NCBI GenBank assembly: GCA_015179125.1
Contig: WHVA01000440.1
Location: forward strand, 1-64,000
Source of the DNA: Gautieria morchelliformis
Lineage: Eukaryota > Basidiomycota > Agaricomycetes > Gomphales > Gomphaceae
Direction: 5' to 3'
Length of the DNA stretch: 64,000 nt
This document shows positions 35,148 to 45,880 of this stretch, in pieces. How positions within the stretch are numbered: position 1 is the stretch's first letter; each line of letters opens with the position of its first letter. Below the pieces are notes generated by a model. It had not been told where the DNA came from. It saw only the letters and a list, made by a program, of their open reading frames with translations, and did no database searches. Both the position numbers and the translations under genes were made by a program.

Positions 35148-38137
35148 ATGTCCTCTGAATCGCATTTGGGCCCTATACCTTCCTTTGATCACCATCTAAA
35201 GACCTTAGACGAGTCTTATATTCAGTTCTTCTACGAGAGGTACGCTAGATAGCTCATAGTCGCTCTGCGTACTGACTGATCCGTGGTCAGAGTGCGAATC
35301 GAGGAGGTCTAGTATGTCTAGCTGACCCTTGCAGTACAAGTTGGTTGTTTAACCACTTTGCTCAGCGTGGAATCGCTTCGTCGACTGCATCTGAAGCACA
35401 GGGCACTAGATTCGTATCGAGATGTCCGTGCCGACCGCGTTACTTCAGTTAGGAAAGCCTGGCGTGAAGTCGGCGACAACACTGAACGCGGTTAGTAGTC
35501 TATCTGCTTTATAGCCCGGTCTATTTGGGAGTTTACCCCCAATCAGAGACACAAACGCGGGAGGCTTTTCTGGAGAACCTTAAGGCTGAAGTTCTGAACC
35601 CACTGCTTGCATTGAAGGTGTGTCTAGTGTTGTCAATGCCTTCAAGCCATATTTCGGGCCCGATGACGATTTTGGTTCTTCAGGAGATTCAGGAGCGCAC
35701 GCGTAAACGTATCAAAGAAGACCTAAAGAATTCGACTGGAGGTCACGTCGAGTTTGCTGAACATACATTACCTCGCTTGAAACGCAATTATCTTAAGAAA
35801 TGTCAGGAAGCCGAAGTAGGTTGAAGGCTTCTTTATAGTTTCCAAAACTTTGGTGCCTAACTTCTCTAGGATCACAAAGCAGAAAAATACACAACTCTTC
35901 CCCCTATGACAGCTACCGAAGACGATCATCCATTGGCCAAAGTAACGTCCAACCCAATCGGCTCGCCTAGTCCACGTCATTTACCGACTCGTCAACCCTC
36001 CGCTCACCTGCCTGGCACAGGCCGAAATCGCTCGCCCTCCTCATCTACGGCTTTCAGTGACCTGGCTCACCAAGGTTTGCTTTTTCTTTTCTTCATCTTT
36101 GTCACAAAACTTTTTTTTAGTACGCTCCAGGCAAGAAACAGTTAAACTCGCTTATGACTTTTATCAACGAGAGTGGCAAGAGTGGTGTGACGAGGGAAAG
36201 CATCGGCGCACGCACTGAGGCTGCTCTAAGAATTGTCCGAGCAAAACGCGAAGCAGACGAGGCTGGTCAGTACCTCGAGCGAATAAGTGTCTCTCTTTGT
36301 AACTGCGTACCCAGATAAAGAATACCGGAAGGGGGTACATTGGCTTGAAACTCTTCGTTTAAGGAGGGTGAAGACGTTAGAAGGTGGATATAAGGCAAGC
36401 CATTCCTTCTCCGGTCGTACTGTCTTAGTGAATACGTTTTGCATGCAGAGCCTTGAGTTATTCATACTCGAATCTGCTGAAACCATGAAGAAGGTCTTAA
36501 GGAACTACGCAGACAGTCTCATGTAAGCCCTACTCTCATTTTACAATCATTCTTCCGAACTTTCGTAGTGCCACATCATCCACCATCGCACAATTGACGA
36601 ACTACCTGGAGCCCATGATCAATGCAATTTTGCCTGCGGAAGACACACTCACCCTCACAGCCACGATTCCGAGATCCATGGCTCATGATACTCCGAAACC
36701 TATGCATTACTACAACTACACTGTAGGGGAATGTCATGATCTTATTTTTGGCGTGGCTCTCGTGGATTATGCCAACGCACACAATCTTCCTGAAGGTGCT
36801 GTGCCGAAGGTCATTAGTCTATGTGTGAAAGAGGTTGAGGCGAGAGGAATGGACACAGAGGGTATATATCGTGTACGTAATTCTTCAGGCAATCATTCTT
36901 GTTCTAACTTCACCTTGACTTACTCGGGCAGGTATCTGGCAGGCACGCGAACGTGCAAGAGGTAAGTCGAGCCTTGCCTTCCCAGGTCTTCGTCGACAAT
37001 CTAACATTCTTATATCTAGTTGAAGTACAAGATCGAGCGAGATGAGCGCAGCTTCCAATTTAACCCTGTGGTGGATGATGTCTCTTGCGTTGCCTCAATG
37101 TTGAAGGTACGTTAGTGTTTTCGTGCCTGGTCCTACCCGTTCAATTGTTCCAAAGCTTTATCTCCGAGAACTACCAGAACCTGTGTTCAGATTCCCATTG
37201 ACAGAGAGGCTGCAGCATAGCGATGAGAGGGGTAAGTCTTCCCGTTTTTTTCCGCATGTCAATATCGAATGTTGTGGCAAGAGGAACATGTAGCAAATCG
37301 TTTCCCTGTGCTTCGCTCGAAGCTGCGTCGTCTGCCACCAGTTCACCAGGAGACTTTGCGATATTTGGTGGAACACCTGGCCCGAGTCAGCTCCAGGAGC
37401 CAGTACAATAAAATGGACGCCAAGAATCTTGCGATTGTCTTCGGGGGCGTAATTTTTGGAGAAGAGGAGCTCCCGAAAGGCAGTGACATCCTCAGTATAC
37501 AAACTTGGAAGGTAAGGAAAGACCTCTCACATTGTTCAACTGTCGTAACTCCTAGTAGGATACAGTGATGGAAGATCTCATTACACACGCACCTTTGCTA
37601 TTTGATGATGGATCGACACCGACATTCGACGAGCCACCTCTGCCACCTGCACCCTCTGGAGAACCCAAACCTAAGTATGACTATGGGTCGTCATATACAC
37701 GTTCGCATACCATTCCACCTCGCACCCAAGAAGGACAGGAAGACTTCACCCCCACATTACCTCCTAGACCTGGGCAAAGCATCCATCCTTCTCGCCGCCC
37801 ACAATCTCTAAGGCCTGACATGCTTGATCCCCGACCTGTTTCTACTCCTCCAGCTCAACAATCCGTCGAAGCTCCACCTTCCGACTCCGTATCCCACGAC
37901 GACGTTGATATAGACGAACAATCTGCCACAACCTTGCAGGATGACGAGCGGTTGAAGCCAGAAGTGGAAGAAGAGGTTTTAAGTGATCAGGATAAGGTTT
38001 GGACAGATGATGCAGAAGTGCCATCACCAAGAACGCCAGATACATTCGTTTCAGCCGAGTCCATCCCACGGGGTTCCCCCGGAACAGGAAAGACTTCGAA
38101 ACCACCCTCAAGACCCTCTACTGCTCGTAGCTCGTAA
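35148..38137 (+). CDS. F-BAR and RhoGAP protein (Rgd1 type)
   Basis: Fourteen exons (first 35148-35239, last 37559-38137) give 739 residues with consistent phases. Residues 1-300 form an F-BAR helical domain (SFDHHLKTLDESYIQFFYE, AFLENLKAEVLNPLLALKE, RLKRNYLKKCQEAE, ESAETMKKVLRNYADSL), interrupted by a Ser/Pro-rich linker. The RhoGAP domain (about 345-560) has the arginine finger in EGIYRVSGR, then YLRELPEPVFRFPLTE and KMDAKNLAIVFGG. The C-terminus is disordered, Pro/Ser-rich and acidic. Rgd1-type proteins bind phosphoinositides and switch off Rho3/Rho4 or Rho1 at sites of polarised growth. The 54-bp intron at 36395-36448 has a GC donor (AAG then GCAAGC) and is open, so retention would add 18 residues. 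Confidence 0.9.
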
Positions 38138-39079
38138 CCACCCTGTGCCTCTCTCGGTAGTATACCTACAGCTGACCAACGATAGGGCCCCAGGAGGGTT
38201 CGGATGCACTCTCGTATACCTATACTAGTATCATTTACCCTTTGTAGTTGTGGTGGAAATGTAGTTATGTACTGACTTCTTCAGCATGCCGATTGCCTGA
38301 GGATTTCTTGCTAGTCAAAGCTTCAAAGTTCAGTGTAAGTAATATGTAATAAGTATCGACACTTGGTTGCGCATTGTGGAATTTAAAATCTATGAGGCAA
38401 ATCTATTACTACATTTATATAACTTTCAAGACAACTGTGAGTCTGTATAATAACCTGGGTCGTTGATATCACTTGCGACCGACGCTTCGACTGAAGCGTC
38501 ACTGGCTTCGATTGTTGCTGCTCGAGAGGGTGGAACCCACCTGGCTGGGTCGGGGGGCGGAGGGAATTGTCCGTGTCCTTGCATGCAAGGTGTCGCCTTG
38601 CCATCTTCTTCACTATTTTGACCAATCTGATAAATCTCCTCTGCCCCACCTCTTCAAGCATGCTGTATTTCCACTGGCATTCCATCGGTGGCGTGTCGTG
38701 GTTGCTGGTGAGAGCAGGCTTGAGGTCGCCGAAGCTGCGGTCAAACGTACGTGTAGATTCTGAGATAGGATCCAAACGCGCTCACGCCGTTAGCTCTTGA
38801 GGAGAGGGGATCATTTTTGAAGCAGTCAATTAGGTCGCGAGTCTGCTGGTCGGCAGTCCTGCGCTTATTCTCAACACCGAAGGTAGATGATGCTTTTCCT
38901 TCAACGTAGCAGATGCGTTGACGGACCTGGACGAGAACTATAAAACAGAAGTCGAGGAGGCCATTAAGATTCGTGCCCTAGTCGAATTGAGGGGTGACCA
39001 TTCTGACCAGGGGACAAGATGGGTGAGGGGTGGTTGTACAGCCTACACCTATGGGCCTCTACTGGATCATCAAGTTACA
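38138..39079. other. Intergenic stretch
   Basis: About 940 bp after the RhoGAP stop. Both strands show open stretches (38383-38775 minus, 38473-38763 plus), but none has a recognisable motif or consistent splice signals. I cannot support a gene here. Confidence 0.35.
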
Positions 39080-40870
39080 CAAGCTTGAATGTCTCGACGA
39101 TGGGGCCAGGGATGAGGTCGGTGGTGATAAAGTAGGATTTTGTTTAGCTCAGACGTGTAAACAGCACTGCTCTTGTTGAGGCCACTACAATAGATTGTGC
39201 CGCTGCACAAGTATGCGTGGTAGAGGGACGCTGTACAGACTCGAAAGACTCGTACGCGACCGAGCACAGTCAGTAGCAGACCGCACAGCTGGCATATGCG
39301 CAATAAACGACCAAAACGTCGTCTAATTGGTAGGGTAGAACATCTTGCAACAGGAGACACATCAGCGTGAGACCAGGGTTTGCGGAGGGGTGGCCGGCAT
39401 GATGCGAGGGAGTACGCGAGATGCGCGAGTCTGAGGGACAAGGCGTGAGGAGCATGATGAGACGGGCCCACCTGCTGTACAAGCGCGAATATGGACACTC
39501 CGCCTGGAAACAAGAAAAACAAGTGGTACATACAATTGCCGGCTTTAGATATTAAATAACGTTACTATACGCATAAGCAAAGGAAATGCCGTTTGCCCTC
39601 ACCTTGGTCCAATCGATGGGCTACTAAGTCTGGAGAACAAAGACCGCGCGACGTACTCGTCGAGGAGTCGCGCCGCACTAGCAAAGATTCGTGTAGCAGG
39701 ATTCTGTAGCGATGAGTCCAGCGGTTTCCGCACAGGTAGGCTAATAAATTACATCAATAGCTTACGAGAGTCACTCAGCATGGATCCTGCGCAGAAGACG
39801 GTATTACTCAGGCACGCATTAGGCAATGTCAACAAATGTCTCCGAGTGTAGTTAGATGTCATTCTGAGACTTGAGAATCTCCAAGGAGCGGCCAACGTCC
39901 AACATACCTGGATTCCAGACGGTGGCGTAGGCGAGGTCAGGCTGAGGCGCGCCGTGCATGAACTTACAGGCGGGACCGTCGTCTGGTTCGTTCTATGTAC
40001 TGGCTGTCGATCAATGCCCACGGCAGTCCACGGCACCTGTGCAGACAAACACGCTGACTCAAGTACACGAAGAATGTGAAAAGCGCATACTTACGCCAGC
40101 CCATCTAGTCCTGTCAGTAGTAGCTCTTGAGCCGGTGATTCTCGTGAGGCTGGGGGGAGTCGGGATATCGCTGACGTGCAGCACGCATCCATGGTGCTTA
40201 CTAATGCCACGGAGTGCGAAATGGGAAACGCTACAACAGATGTTGCGGGCTCGAGGAAGGTGCAATGCCCTCCCGAGGCTTCGCCGGCACGCATGGAGTA
40301 CTGCAGATCGTCATACGGACTCGGACATCGAATCATATTTGATGCGATACTGTGTTGTTGACGTAGAAGAGCGGTGGGTCGGAACAGAGTAGACTATTGA
40401 AAGAACTCTATCGGGCGACCTTTGAGCGCGGAGAGCCTAACGTCGATATCGACAAGGTACACAGGATAGTGATCCTGTCTGATGAGCTCATGGCGGATTT
40501 GCAACGTATGGTTTCTCTCAGCGTAGCGCTGTCAGTGGTGTGTACGCCTTTCACCAACGTCGACGGCCATTTGCCAACTAGTGGCGCACAGTCGTCGGAC
40601 GTTTCTAAGAGGTGCGTTGAAAGTTCCCTGGTGGACTCGTTGCCAAGTAGTCCTTCTGGCCAGATAAGGCTAAGAGCTCTGAAGATCTGAACCCTGCCTT
40701 CCCCACATAAAACAATCCCTAGTGTAATTAACACCAATAGAAATCGAGTGCAGCCCACAGTCAAAAGTAAGGAAACCAGCTCCAGGCAGTCGCGTAACAG
40801 CACGGTGACACACCGAGTGTTGCTCAGATTCGAAATGCAAAGCTTGGTGCGGCTGTATATCAGTATTATG
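39080..40870 (-). CDS. Unresolved intron-rich locus, possible gene of unknown family
   Basis: On the minus strand several blocks look like protein-coding exons joined by short introns. Examples are TRITGSRATTDRTRWAG before a GTAAGT near 40093, ALIDSQYIERTRRRSRL near 40000, FMHGAPQPDLAYATVWNP near 39930, and PLDSSLQNPATRIFASAARL with LLDEYVARSLFSRL near 39650. A later block around 39480-39300 is Leu/Arg-rich. I could not build one frame-consistent model or find a start, and the plus strand is also partly open (39958-40690). It may be a genuine fast-evolving gene or a decayed one. No function is proposed. Confidence 0.3.
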
Positions 40871-41414
40871 GCCAAGTAACTTTAAAATACTGTAGTTCCC
40901 AATTTCTGCACTAATCCAGCGAAACACCTTGTTCCACAACAGCATGCAACGGATGACCACACCCACATAGCTGCAGATGGTGCCACTCTCCCCATTGTCT
41001 TAACGAGGCGACTATACTGACAAGTCGCAGATCATGCCATGACTCGGAAAAGCCATGGGATTGACGCAGGAATCATGGTCGAGCCAGCAAATTTACCGGC
41101 GGTGTTCTGAGCTCCCTTGTGGACGAAAGGGACGGGACAGATTGGCTGAGCAGACAGGTAGTCGAGAATGGATTGATTATTAACTGGGGACTGTATGTTT
41201 ATACACCATAGTTACGTAGGGTTTAAAACTCCGCCCCGCGAGCGGGACAGCGATATCTGCGGGAGGAGCCGCCTGCCTTTCTCACTACCTCCACAGCTCG
41301 CTTCACCTCAAGTCACGCATCTCCCAACGACCTCACGGCATCTGCGTATCCCCGGCAAGTAATCCTATACCCTCATCTCCAACAAAAGCGCAAGGCAGCG
41401 CAAGGCGCACTTTC
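40871..41414. other. Upstream region of the Ups1/PRELI gene
   Basis: This holds no supported exon. A GC-rich inverted block (CCCGCGAGCGGGACAG near 41237) sits about 170 bp before the start codon, and the last 100 bp are C- and A-rich. It probably carries the promoter of the next gene. Confidence 0.35.
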
Positions 41415-42075
41415 ATGCATTTCTTCAAAACGTCATTCAACTATGAGTAAGTCATTGTATACATGTCTACCAACCCACATAAATCAAACCGTGCTGCTAG
41501 TCACCCTTGGACTCATGTACAACTCGGAATCTGGCACAAGTACCCAAATCCACACTGCACCCACGTTCTTACAATAGACGTTTTGGACCGTTCGATAGAC
41601 CCGAACACTGGTGTTGTGCGGACGGAGCGAATATTGGGTTGTAAACAGAAGGCACCGATATGGATAGTCAAGGCAAGTCACGGCTCCACCTGCGAGAGAG
41701 GCAGTCGGCTCTTACACCGCCTACATACAGCTACTAGGTGGCTCAGAAAACGCATTCGTACGAGAAGTGACATTTGTGGATCCTGTATCTCAGCGAACGT
41801 CCATTATCTCGAGTAACATGTCCATGTCGCAATATGTCACCTGCCTAGAACGGATACAGTACACTCCAGAGCCCTCACAACCCATGGAAAAGACACTGTT
41901 CACGCAGACTGCGGAGATACAGACACGGATGCCGATCTGGAAGAGTCTTGCGAATAACCTAGAGGAGTGGAGCTGTGAGCGCTTTGGAGATAATGCACGG
42001 CTAGGGCGCATGGGGCTTGAGAGCGTGTTGCGGAACTTGTGGGATAGCAAGAGCATGCATCGAGCTGAACAGTGA
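41415..42075 (+). CDS. Mitochondrial intermembrane-space lipid transfer protein, PRELI/MSF1 (Ups1) family
   Basis: Three exons (41415-41446, 41501-41672, 41731-42075) give 182 residues, the normal length. The whole protein is one PRELI/MSF1 domain: MHFFKTSFNYDHPWTHVQ at the start, WHKYPNPHCTHVLTIDVLDR, TERILGCKQKAPIWIVK and SNMSMSQYVTCLERIQYTP, ending in a helix FGDNARLGRMGLESVL. Yeast Ups1-3 with Mdm35 shuttle phosphatidic acid or phosphatidylserine across the intermembrane space for cardiolipin and PE synthesis; which lipid is carried here is not readable. Intron 2 (58 bp) begins with GC (AAG then GCAAGT), and its length makes splicing obligatory for the reading frame. Confidence 0.93.
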
Positions 42076-42614
42076 TAATTATTCACTTAGACCTTCCACG
42101 TTTTTCTCCATTACCCCTATATTGTTTTTATTATCGCATTTTGTAGCGTGGCTATAGAGCCACCGCACCCTCCAAGTTTATTCAGTGCATGCATGCCTGC
42201 CAGTACGCCTTACATGACCGTGTCGTTGGTTGATGGATGCGAGGCCCACAGCAGGACACTAGTTACTGTTTGTATGTTCCCATGCTAGCTTCTCATAGCC
42301 TTGGAGAAAATGTTTTTTGTCTTATCTTAATATCCCATTTTTGTCTTTTAGGGCCCTAGCCCCATGTAAGATGATGCATACATGTGTTCTGTCAGCAAAT
42401 TTGTGATCTATCTATCTTACACACCCAGAGTTTGTGTTTCATGATTACCATGAGCTGGTGGCTTGCCCTTCAAGTAGTGACTACACTGCACTCAGGCTGC
42501 AATAACCTCTCCATAAATTTCAAGTTTTACTTCTTGTGTTAAATGCACCCTCTGCTTACAATCTATGGGCAAGCCTTTGGTCTGCAATATATCACCTGTT
42601 GCTGTTCAATAAAA
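42076..42614. other. 3' flank of the Ups1-like gene, edge of the transposon block
   Basis: AT-rich sequence after the stop at 42075, with probable polyadenylation signals (ATTGTTTTTATTATCGC near 42120). No gene is seen. From about 42,600 rightwards the sequence changes to retroelement remnants. Confidence 0.4.
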
Positions 42615-43386
42615 CTGTAAGGGCAACCCTCATGTGTCTTCCACCTGCCGGCATGCCCTGCCACTTGGGTGTCATGGTGCTGGGACATGATGTGGCGGCA
42701 GAGGTCTGCTCCATCCAGAACATATGACCTTGGAAGTGGAGCAGGCTGTCATGCTCTGACCACTTCGCTACCCATACTGACCTTGAGTGACCCTTCTGCA
42801 GCTTTTCCACCAACTCTGTAAGGGCAACCCTAGCTAGCTGTGGAGATCACACTACCACACAACTGACAAGGGGAAATCCGAAGTACATACATAAATGAAC
42901 AGAATATACAAGAGAGGGGATTCTCACCTGACAAGGGGAAATCCAAAGAGAAAAGTCTAAGGACCCCCAATGCCAGCGAGACATATTATACTATGCTAAC
43001 CTGCAGCCAGGGCCAACACCTGGCACCCACCATCAACCCTGCATTCCCTGGCTGCCCCGAACCTTGACCGACCCTGGATGTCGTGTACTACATGAGTCAC
43101 TTGACTTCCAACACTGTTCCAAATGCAGAAGTTGGAAAATGGAGCAGAATTGTTGAAGTGAATGGGACTGGTGGAAGTGCTTCCAAAAGCAGAAATGTTT
43201 TCGGAAGTGGAATCGGAAATGGAAGCAGAATTTGGCCCCATGTTGGAGCTGGTTGGGATTGTGTCAGAGCTGGAAAACCAGGTGTCCCATGACAGACTCC
43301 TCCTTCTCTCCATTGCTTCTTAGAAGCAACCACCCCTGCCCTCCCCCCCAAACCCCCATCATCTTCAAATGAAGGTGATGAATGCC
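42615..43386 (-). pseudogene. Truncated gypsy pol fragment (element D), split by a solo LTR
   Basis: On the minus strand 42816-42628 reads as the segment between RNase H and integrase of the same gypsy family as element C (LVEKLQKGHSRSV, KWSEHDSLLHFQGHM); its match in C lies at about 55015-55215. The fragment continues at 43294-43320 (NGEKEE) once the intervening solo LTR is removed. At its other end, near 42615, it abuts the terminal GTTGCCCTTACA of an LTR, so most of the element has been deleted. It is a relic without coding capacity. Confidence 0.7.
42817..43294 (-). mobile_element. Solo LTR of the element C family, minus orientation
   Basis: It begins TGTAAGGGCAACC and ends GTGTCCCATGACA, the reverse complement of the C-family LTR (TGTCAGGGGACACC to GTTGCCCTTACA). 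The flanks AACTC and GACTC match at four of five positions, as expected for an aged 5-bp target duplication. At 478 bp it is longer than the 421-bp LTR of element C because the segment around GACAAGGGGAAATCC is duplicated. No internal region is attached, so it is a solo LTR formed by recombination. Confidence 0.8.
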
Positions 43387-43391
43387 AAAGA

Positions 43392-43812
43392 TGTCAGGGG
43401 ACACCCTGTTTTCCAGTTCTGACTCCATGCCAAGTTCCGACTCCATTTCCAACTCCACTTCCAGTTCCGCTTCAATTTCCAACTCCACTTTTGGAAATGG
43501 TTCTGCTTCTAGGGGAACTTCCACCAGTTCTGTTTGCTTTGCCAACTCCACTCCACTTTCTGACTTCCACTCTCAGAACAGTGTTGGAAGTCAAGCAACT
43601 CGTGTAGTATGTGGCATCAAGGGTCGATCAAGGGTCAGGGAGGTCAGGAGGATGCAGGGTTGATGGTGAGTGCCAAGTGTTGTCCCTGGCTGTGGAGCGT
43701 AGTGTAATACAGACTCGCTGACATTGAGGGTCCTTAGACTTTTCTCTTTGGATTTCCCCTTGTCAGTTGTGTGGTAGTGTGACCTCCACAGCCAGCTAGG
43801 GTTGCCCTTACA
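43392..43812 (+). repeat. 5' LTR of element C
   Basis: 421 bp, TG...CA ends, with many TTCCGACTCC-type short repeats in the first half (U3). It is preceded by the target copy AAAGA. Confidence 0.9.
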
Positions 43813-44248
43813 GCAGAAAAGTCTCTCCACTAGAGGACCGGCGGTCGTACTGCACATTGCATTTGCCATAGGTGCATTTGGAATTGGAGATAGCAACTCA
43901 GAGATCACAACCTCTTCCATGCACACGGTGTATGACAGCCCCTCTTCTTACGTTGAGCTCCCAACACCGGAAATCCCATCCCATACTTCTCCTCCTTCTG
44001 ACATGGATCCAGATGATCGTCTTTGGAATATGGAGGAGGAGTTGACGTGGAACCAGATGAAGACTGATGCAATTGAAACAGCCTTACAAACGATTTTGGC
44101 TAAGTTAGATATTCCACAAAGTGGTGGAAATGCAATGCAGGATGAGTCGGATTTCGGAAAAGCAGCGGTAGCAGAAGAGAGGATGTCCACGAAGTTGGCA
44201 AAGGTCAAACCCGGCAGACTTTGATGGAGATTGGGAGAAGGGATGCAC
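43813..44248 (+). pseudogene. Element C gag, 5' part
   Basis: After the LTR an open region encodes an acidic gag N-terminus (SDMDPDDRLWNMEEEL, TILAKLDIPQSG), then a motif of the type FDGDWEKG that normally opens the gag capsid domain. It breaks off at 44248 where element B begins. The remaining gag resumes at 50252, much further into the domain, so roughly 450 bp of gag are missing. Confidence 0.75.
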
Positions 44249-44653
44249 TGTCAAGGGAACACCAATCGCATGCTTTATCACAGTGCGCATTATCGCATGC
44301 ATGTTGTTGGTGGCCCCTGAACTTCTCCTAGCCTTCGGCATCCTTCTGTCTTGTGTTCCGTTTATTTCCCTTCCTGTTCCGGCCCCTTCCGACATCATTC
44401 CTTCCTTATCCATCCAGCCCTGTTATCGCTGGCGTGATTGCTTATGTAACTGGGGCATTCGGTGATCGGGCTAGCATGCTCGAGTTTACTTATAGTCGTA
44501 GTTAGGTGGTGAAGGGGTTCCTTAGAGTTTTCTCTTTGGATCCCCCTTCGCCAGGTATGTCTGTGTCCTGTATATAGTTCTCTATCTTACTTTGGATCCC
44601 CCTTCGCCAGTTCGCCGCTTGAGTGTAGAGCGTCTGCCTAGGTTGCCCTTATA
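44249..44653 (+). repeat. 5' LTR of element B
   Basis: About 405 bp, starting TGTCAAGGGAACACC and ending TTGCCCTTATA. A direct duplication of GGATCCCCCTTCGCCAG lies in its 3' third (about 44557 and 44593). Confidence 0.88.
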
Positions 44654-44770
44654 GTAGAAAACTCTCTCTAGAGCATCGGTTGCGAAATCACCCGACTTCG
44701 AATCGAACACCCTTCGAAAGCAGCGATTTTAGAATCCTTTCTCATACCCCGACACCCTCTAACACTTACC

Positions 44771-45880
44771 ATGGACAACTTGCCATCTGCTGCTGAAGTT
44801 TTAGACTGCTTGGCGGCGATAGAGCAAGAGTTGATGAGAGAGAGGCAGGAAAAACAAGATCTGGAGACGAGGTTGAATACCCTGCAGGCTACGACCACTG
44901 GGCTGATGGCTGGACTCCCTAGTCACGTTTGCACCTCCTCAAAGCGAACAGCTGAGCCAGCAAAGCCTTCTGAGTACGATGGTGATCGTGCAAATGGTCG
45001 CAACTTCATCCAGTCATGCAGCCTCTACCTGGGTGTGTGTGCGAGCGACTTCCCGGACGGGCAGTCGCAGATCCTTTGGGTGATGTCCTTCATGAAAACA
45101 GGGAGGGCTGCGACTTTTGCCACTTGTGCATTCACTCATGAAGCAAAGCATGGCATGCCGCTCTATGTGTGGAAGGATTTCATTGAAGCATTCCACCAGC
45201 AGTTCTATCCCCTACATGAGGCCACCGATGCAATGAATCAACTGGAATCGCGCCAGTACCACCAGGGCAAGCGTTCAGTTGACGAATACATCGATGGGTT
45301 CGAAGAGCTGGTTGAGAAGGCTGAATACACAGATGGGAGATCAATTGTGATGAAGTTCCGTCGAGGTCTCGAACCTGCGATCCAGAGTCGTATTGCATTG
45401 ATGTTGGATGGCAGGCCAAAGGACGATGACCCTTCTGCATGGTATGGAGCGGCGAGAACAGTTGCACTCACGCGTGCGGCCAACGAAGCATTCCAGGGAC
45501 CTAGGGTGACAAATAGTGGCCCTCCCCCACCGCCAGTTTTTCGCAAGGCAGGTGAATCACATACCAGGTTCACCAGTCAACTCCCTTCAAGGCCAGCAAT
45601 AATGCCAGTGCCCACACCCCTTCCAACTGCCTCTGGACCCACTCCGATGGATGTGGATGCTGTGAAAAAGCGATTCCCACAGCCACTCACCTGTCGGCGC
45701 TGTGGGAAGGTCAGACATTTCGCGCGAGAATTCCCCCAGGCCTACAATGTCTGCTACATGACAGCTGATGAGCATGAGGAGCTGCTGGAGCACTGGATGG
45801 TTGCTGCAGATGTGCGAGATGCCGCTGAGGAAGAGGTTGAGAAGGATGACGTGGAGGATTTTGTGCCGCGCAGCGAGTGA
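44771..45880 (+). CDS. Element B gag
   Basis: An ATG-started frame of 369 codons without stops. Residues 10-50 form a coiled coil (EVLDCLAAIEQELMRERQEK). The retrotransposon gag capsid domain follows (PSEYDGDRANGRNFIQSC, WKDFIEAFHQQFYP, YIDGFEELVEKAEYTDG). A zinc knuckle of CX2CX4HX4C type is recognisable as CRRCGKVRHFAREF, but its last cysteine is phenylalanine, so metal binding is probably lost. The frame ends at 45880, overlapping the open pol frame (from 45850) by 31 bp in the -1 register, which suggests the family once expressed pol by frameshifting. It is the only intact long ORF in the nested elements. Confidence 0.85.
   Translation: MDNLPSAAEVLDCLAAIEQELMRERQEKQDLETRLNTLQATTTGLMAGLPSHVCTSSKRTAEPAKPSEYDGDRANGRNFIQSCSLYLGVCASDFPDGQSQILWVMSFMKTGRAATFATCAFTHEAKHGMPLYVWKDFIEAFHQQFYPLHEATDAMNQLESRQYHQGKRSVDEYIDGFEELVEKAEYTDGRSIVMKFRRGLEPAIQSRIALMLDGRPKDDDPSAWYGAARTVALTRAANEAFQGPRVTNSGPPPPPVFRKAGESHTRFTSQLPSRPAIMPVPTPLPTASGPTPMDVDAVKKRFPQPLTCRRCGKVRHFAREFPQAYNVCYMTADEHEELLEHWMVAADVRDAAEEEVEKDDVEDFVPRSE

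Noticed and set aside
43382..43663. Ser-rich open frame in the element C LTR, with a twin at 56818-57132
   Set aside because: These lie in the U3 repeats of the LTR (TTCCGACTCC-type units), and the twin copies are simply the two LTRs.
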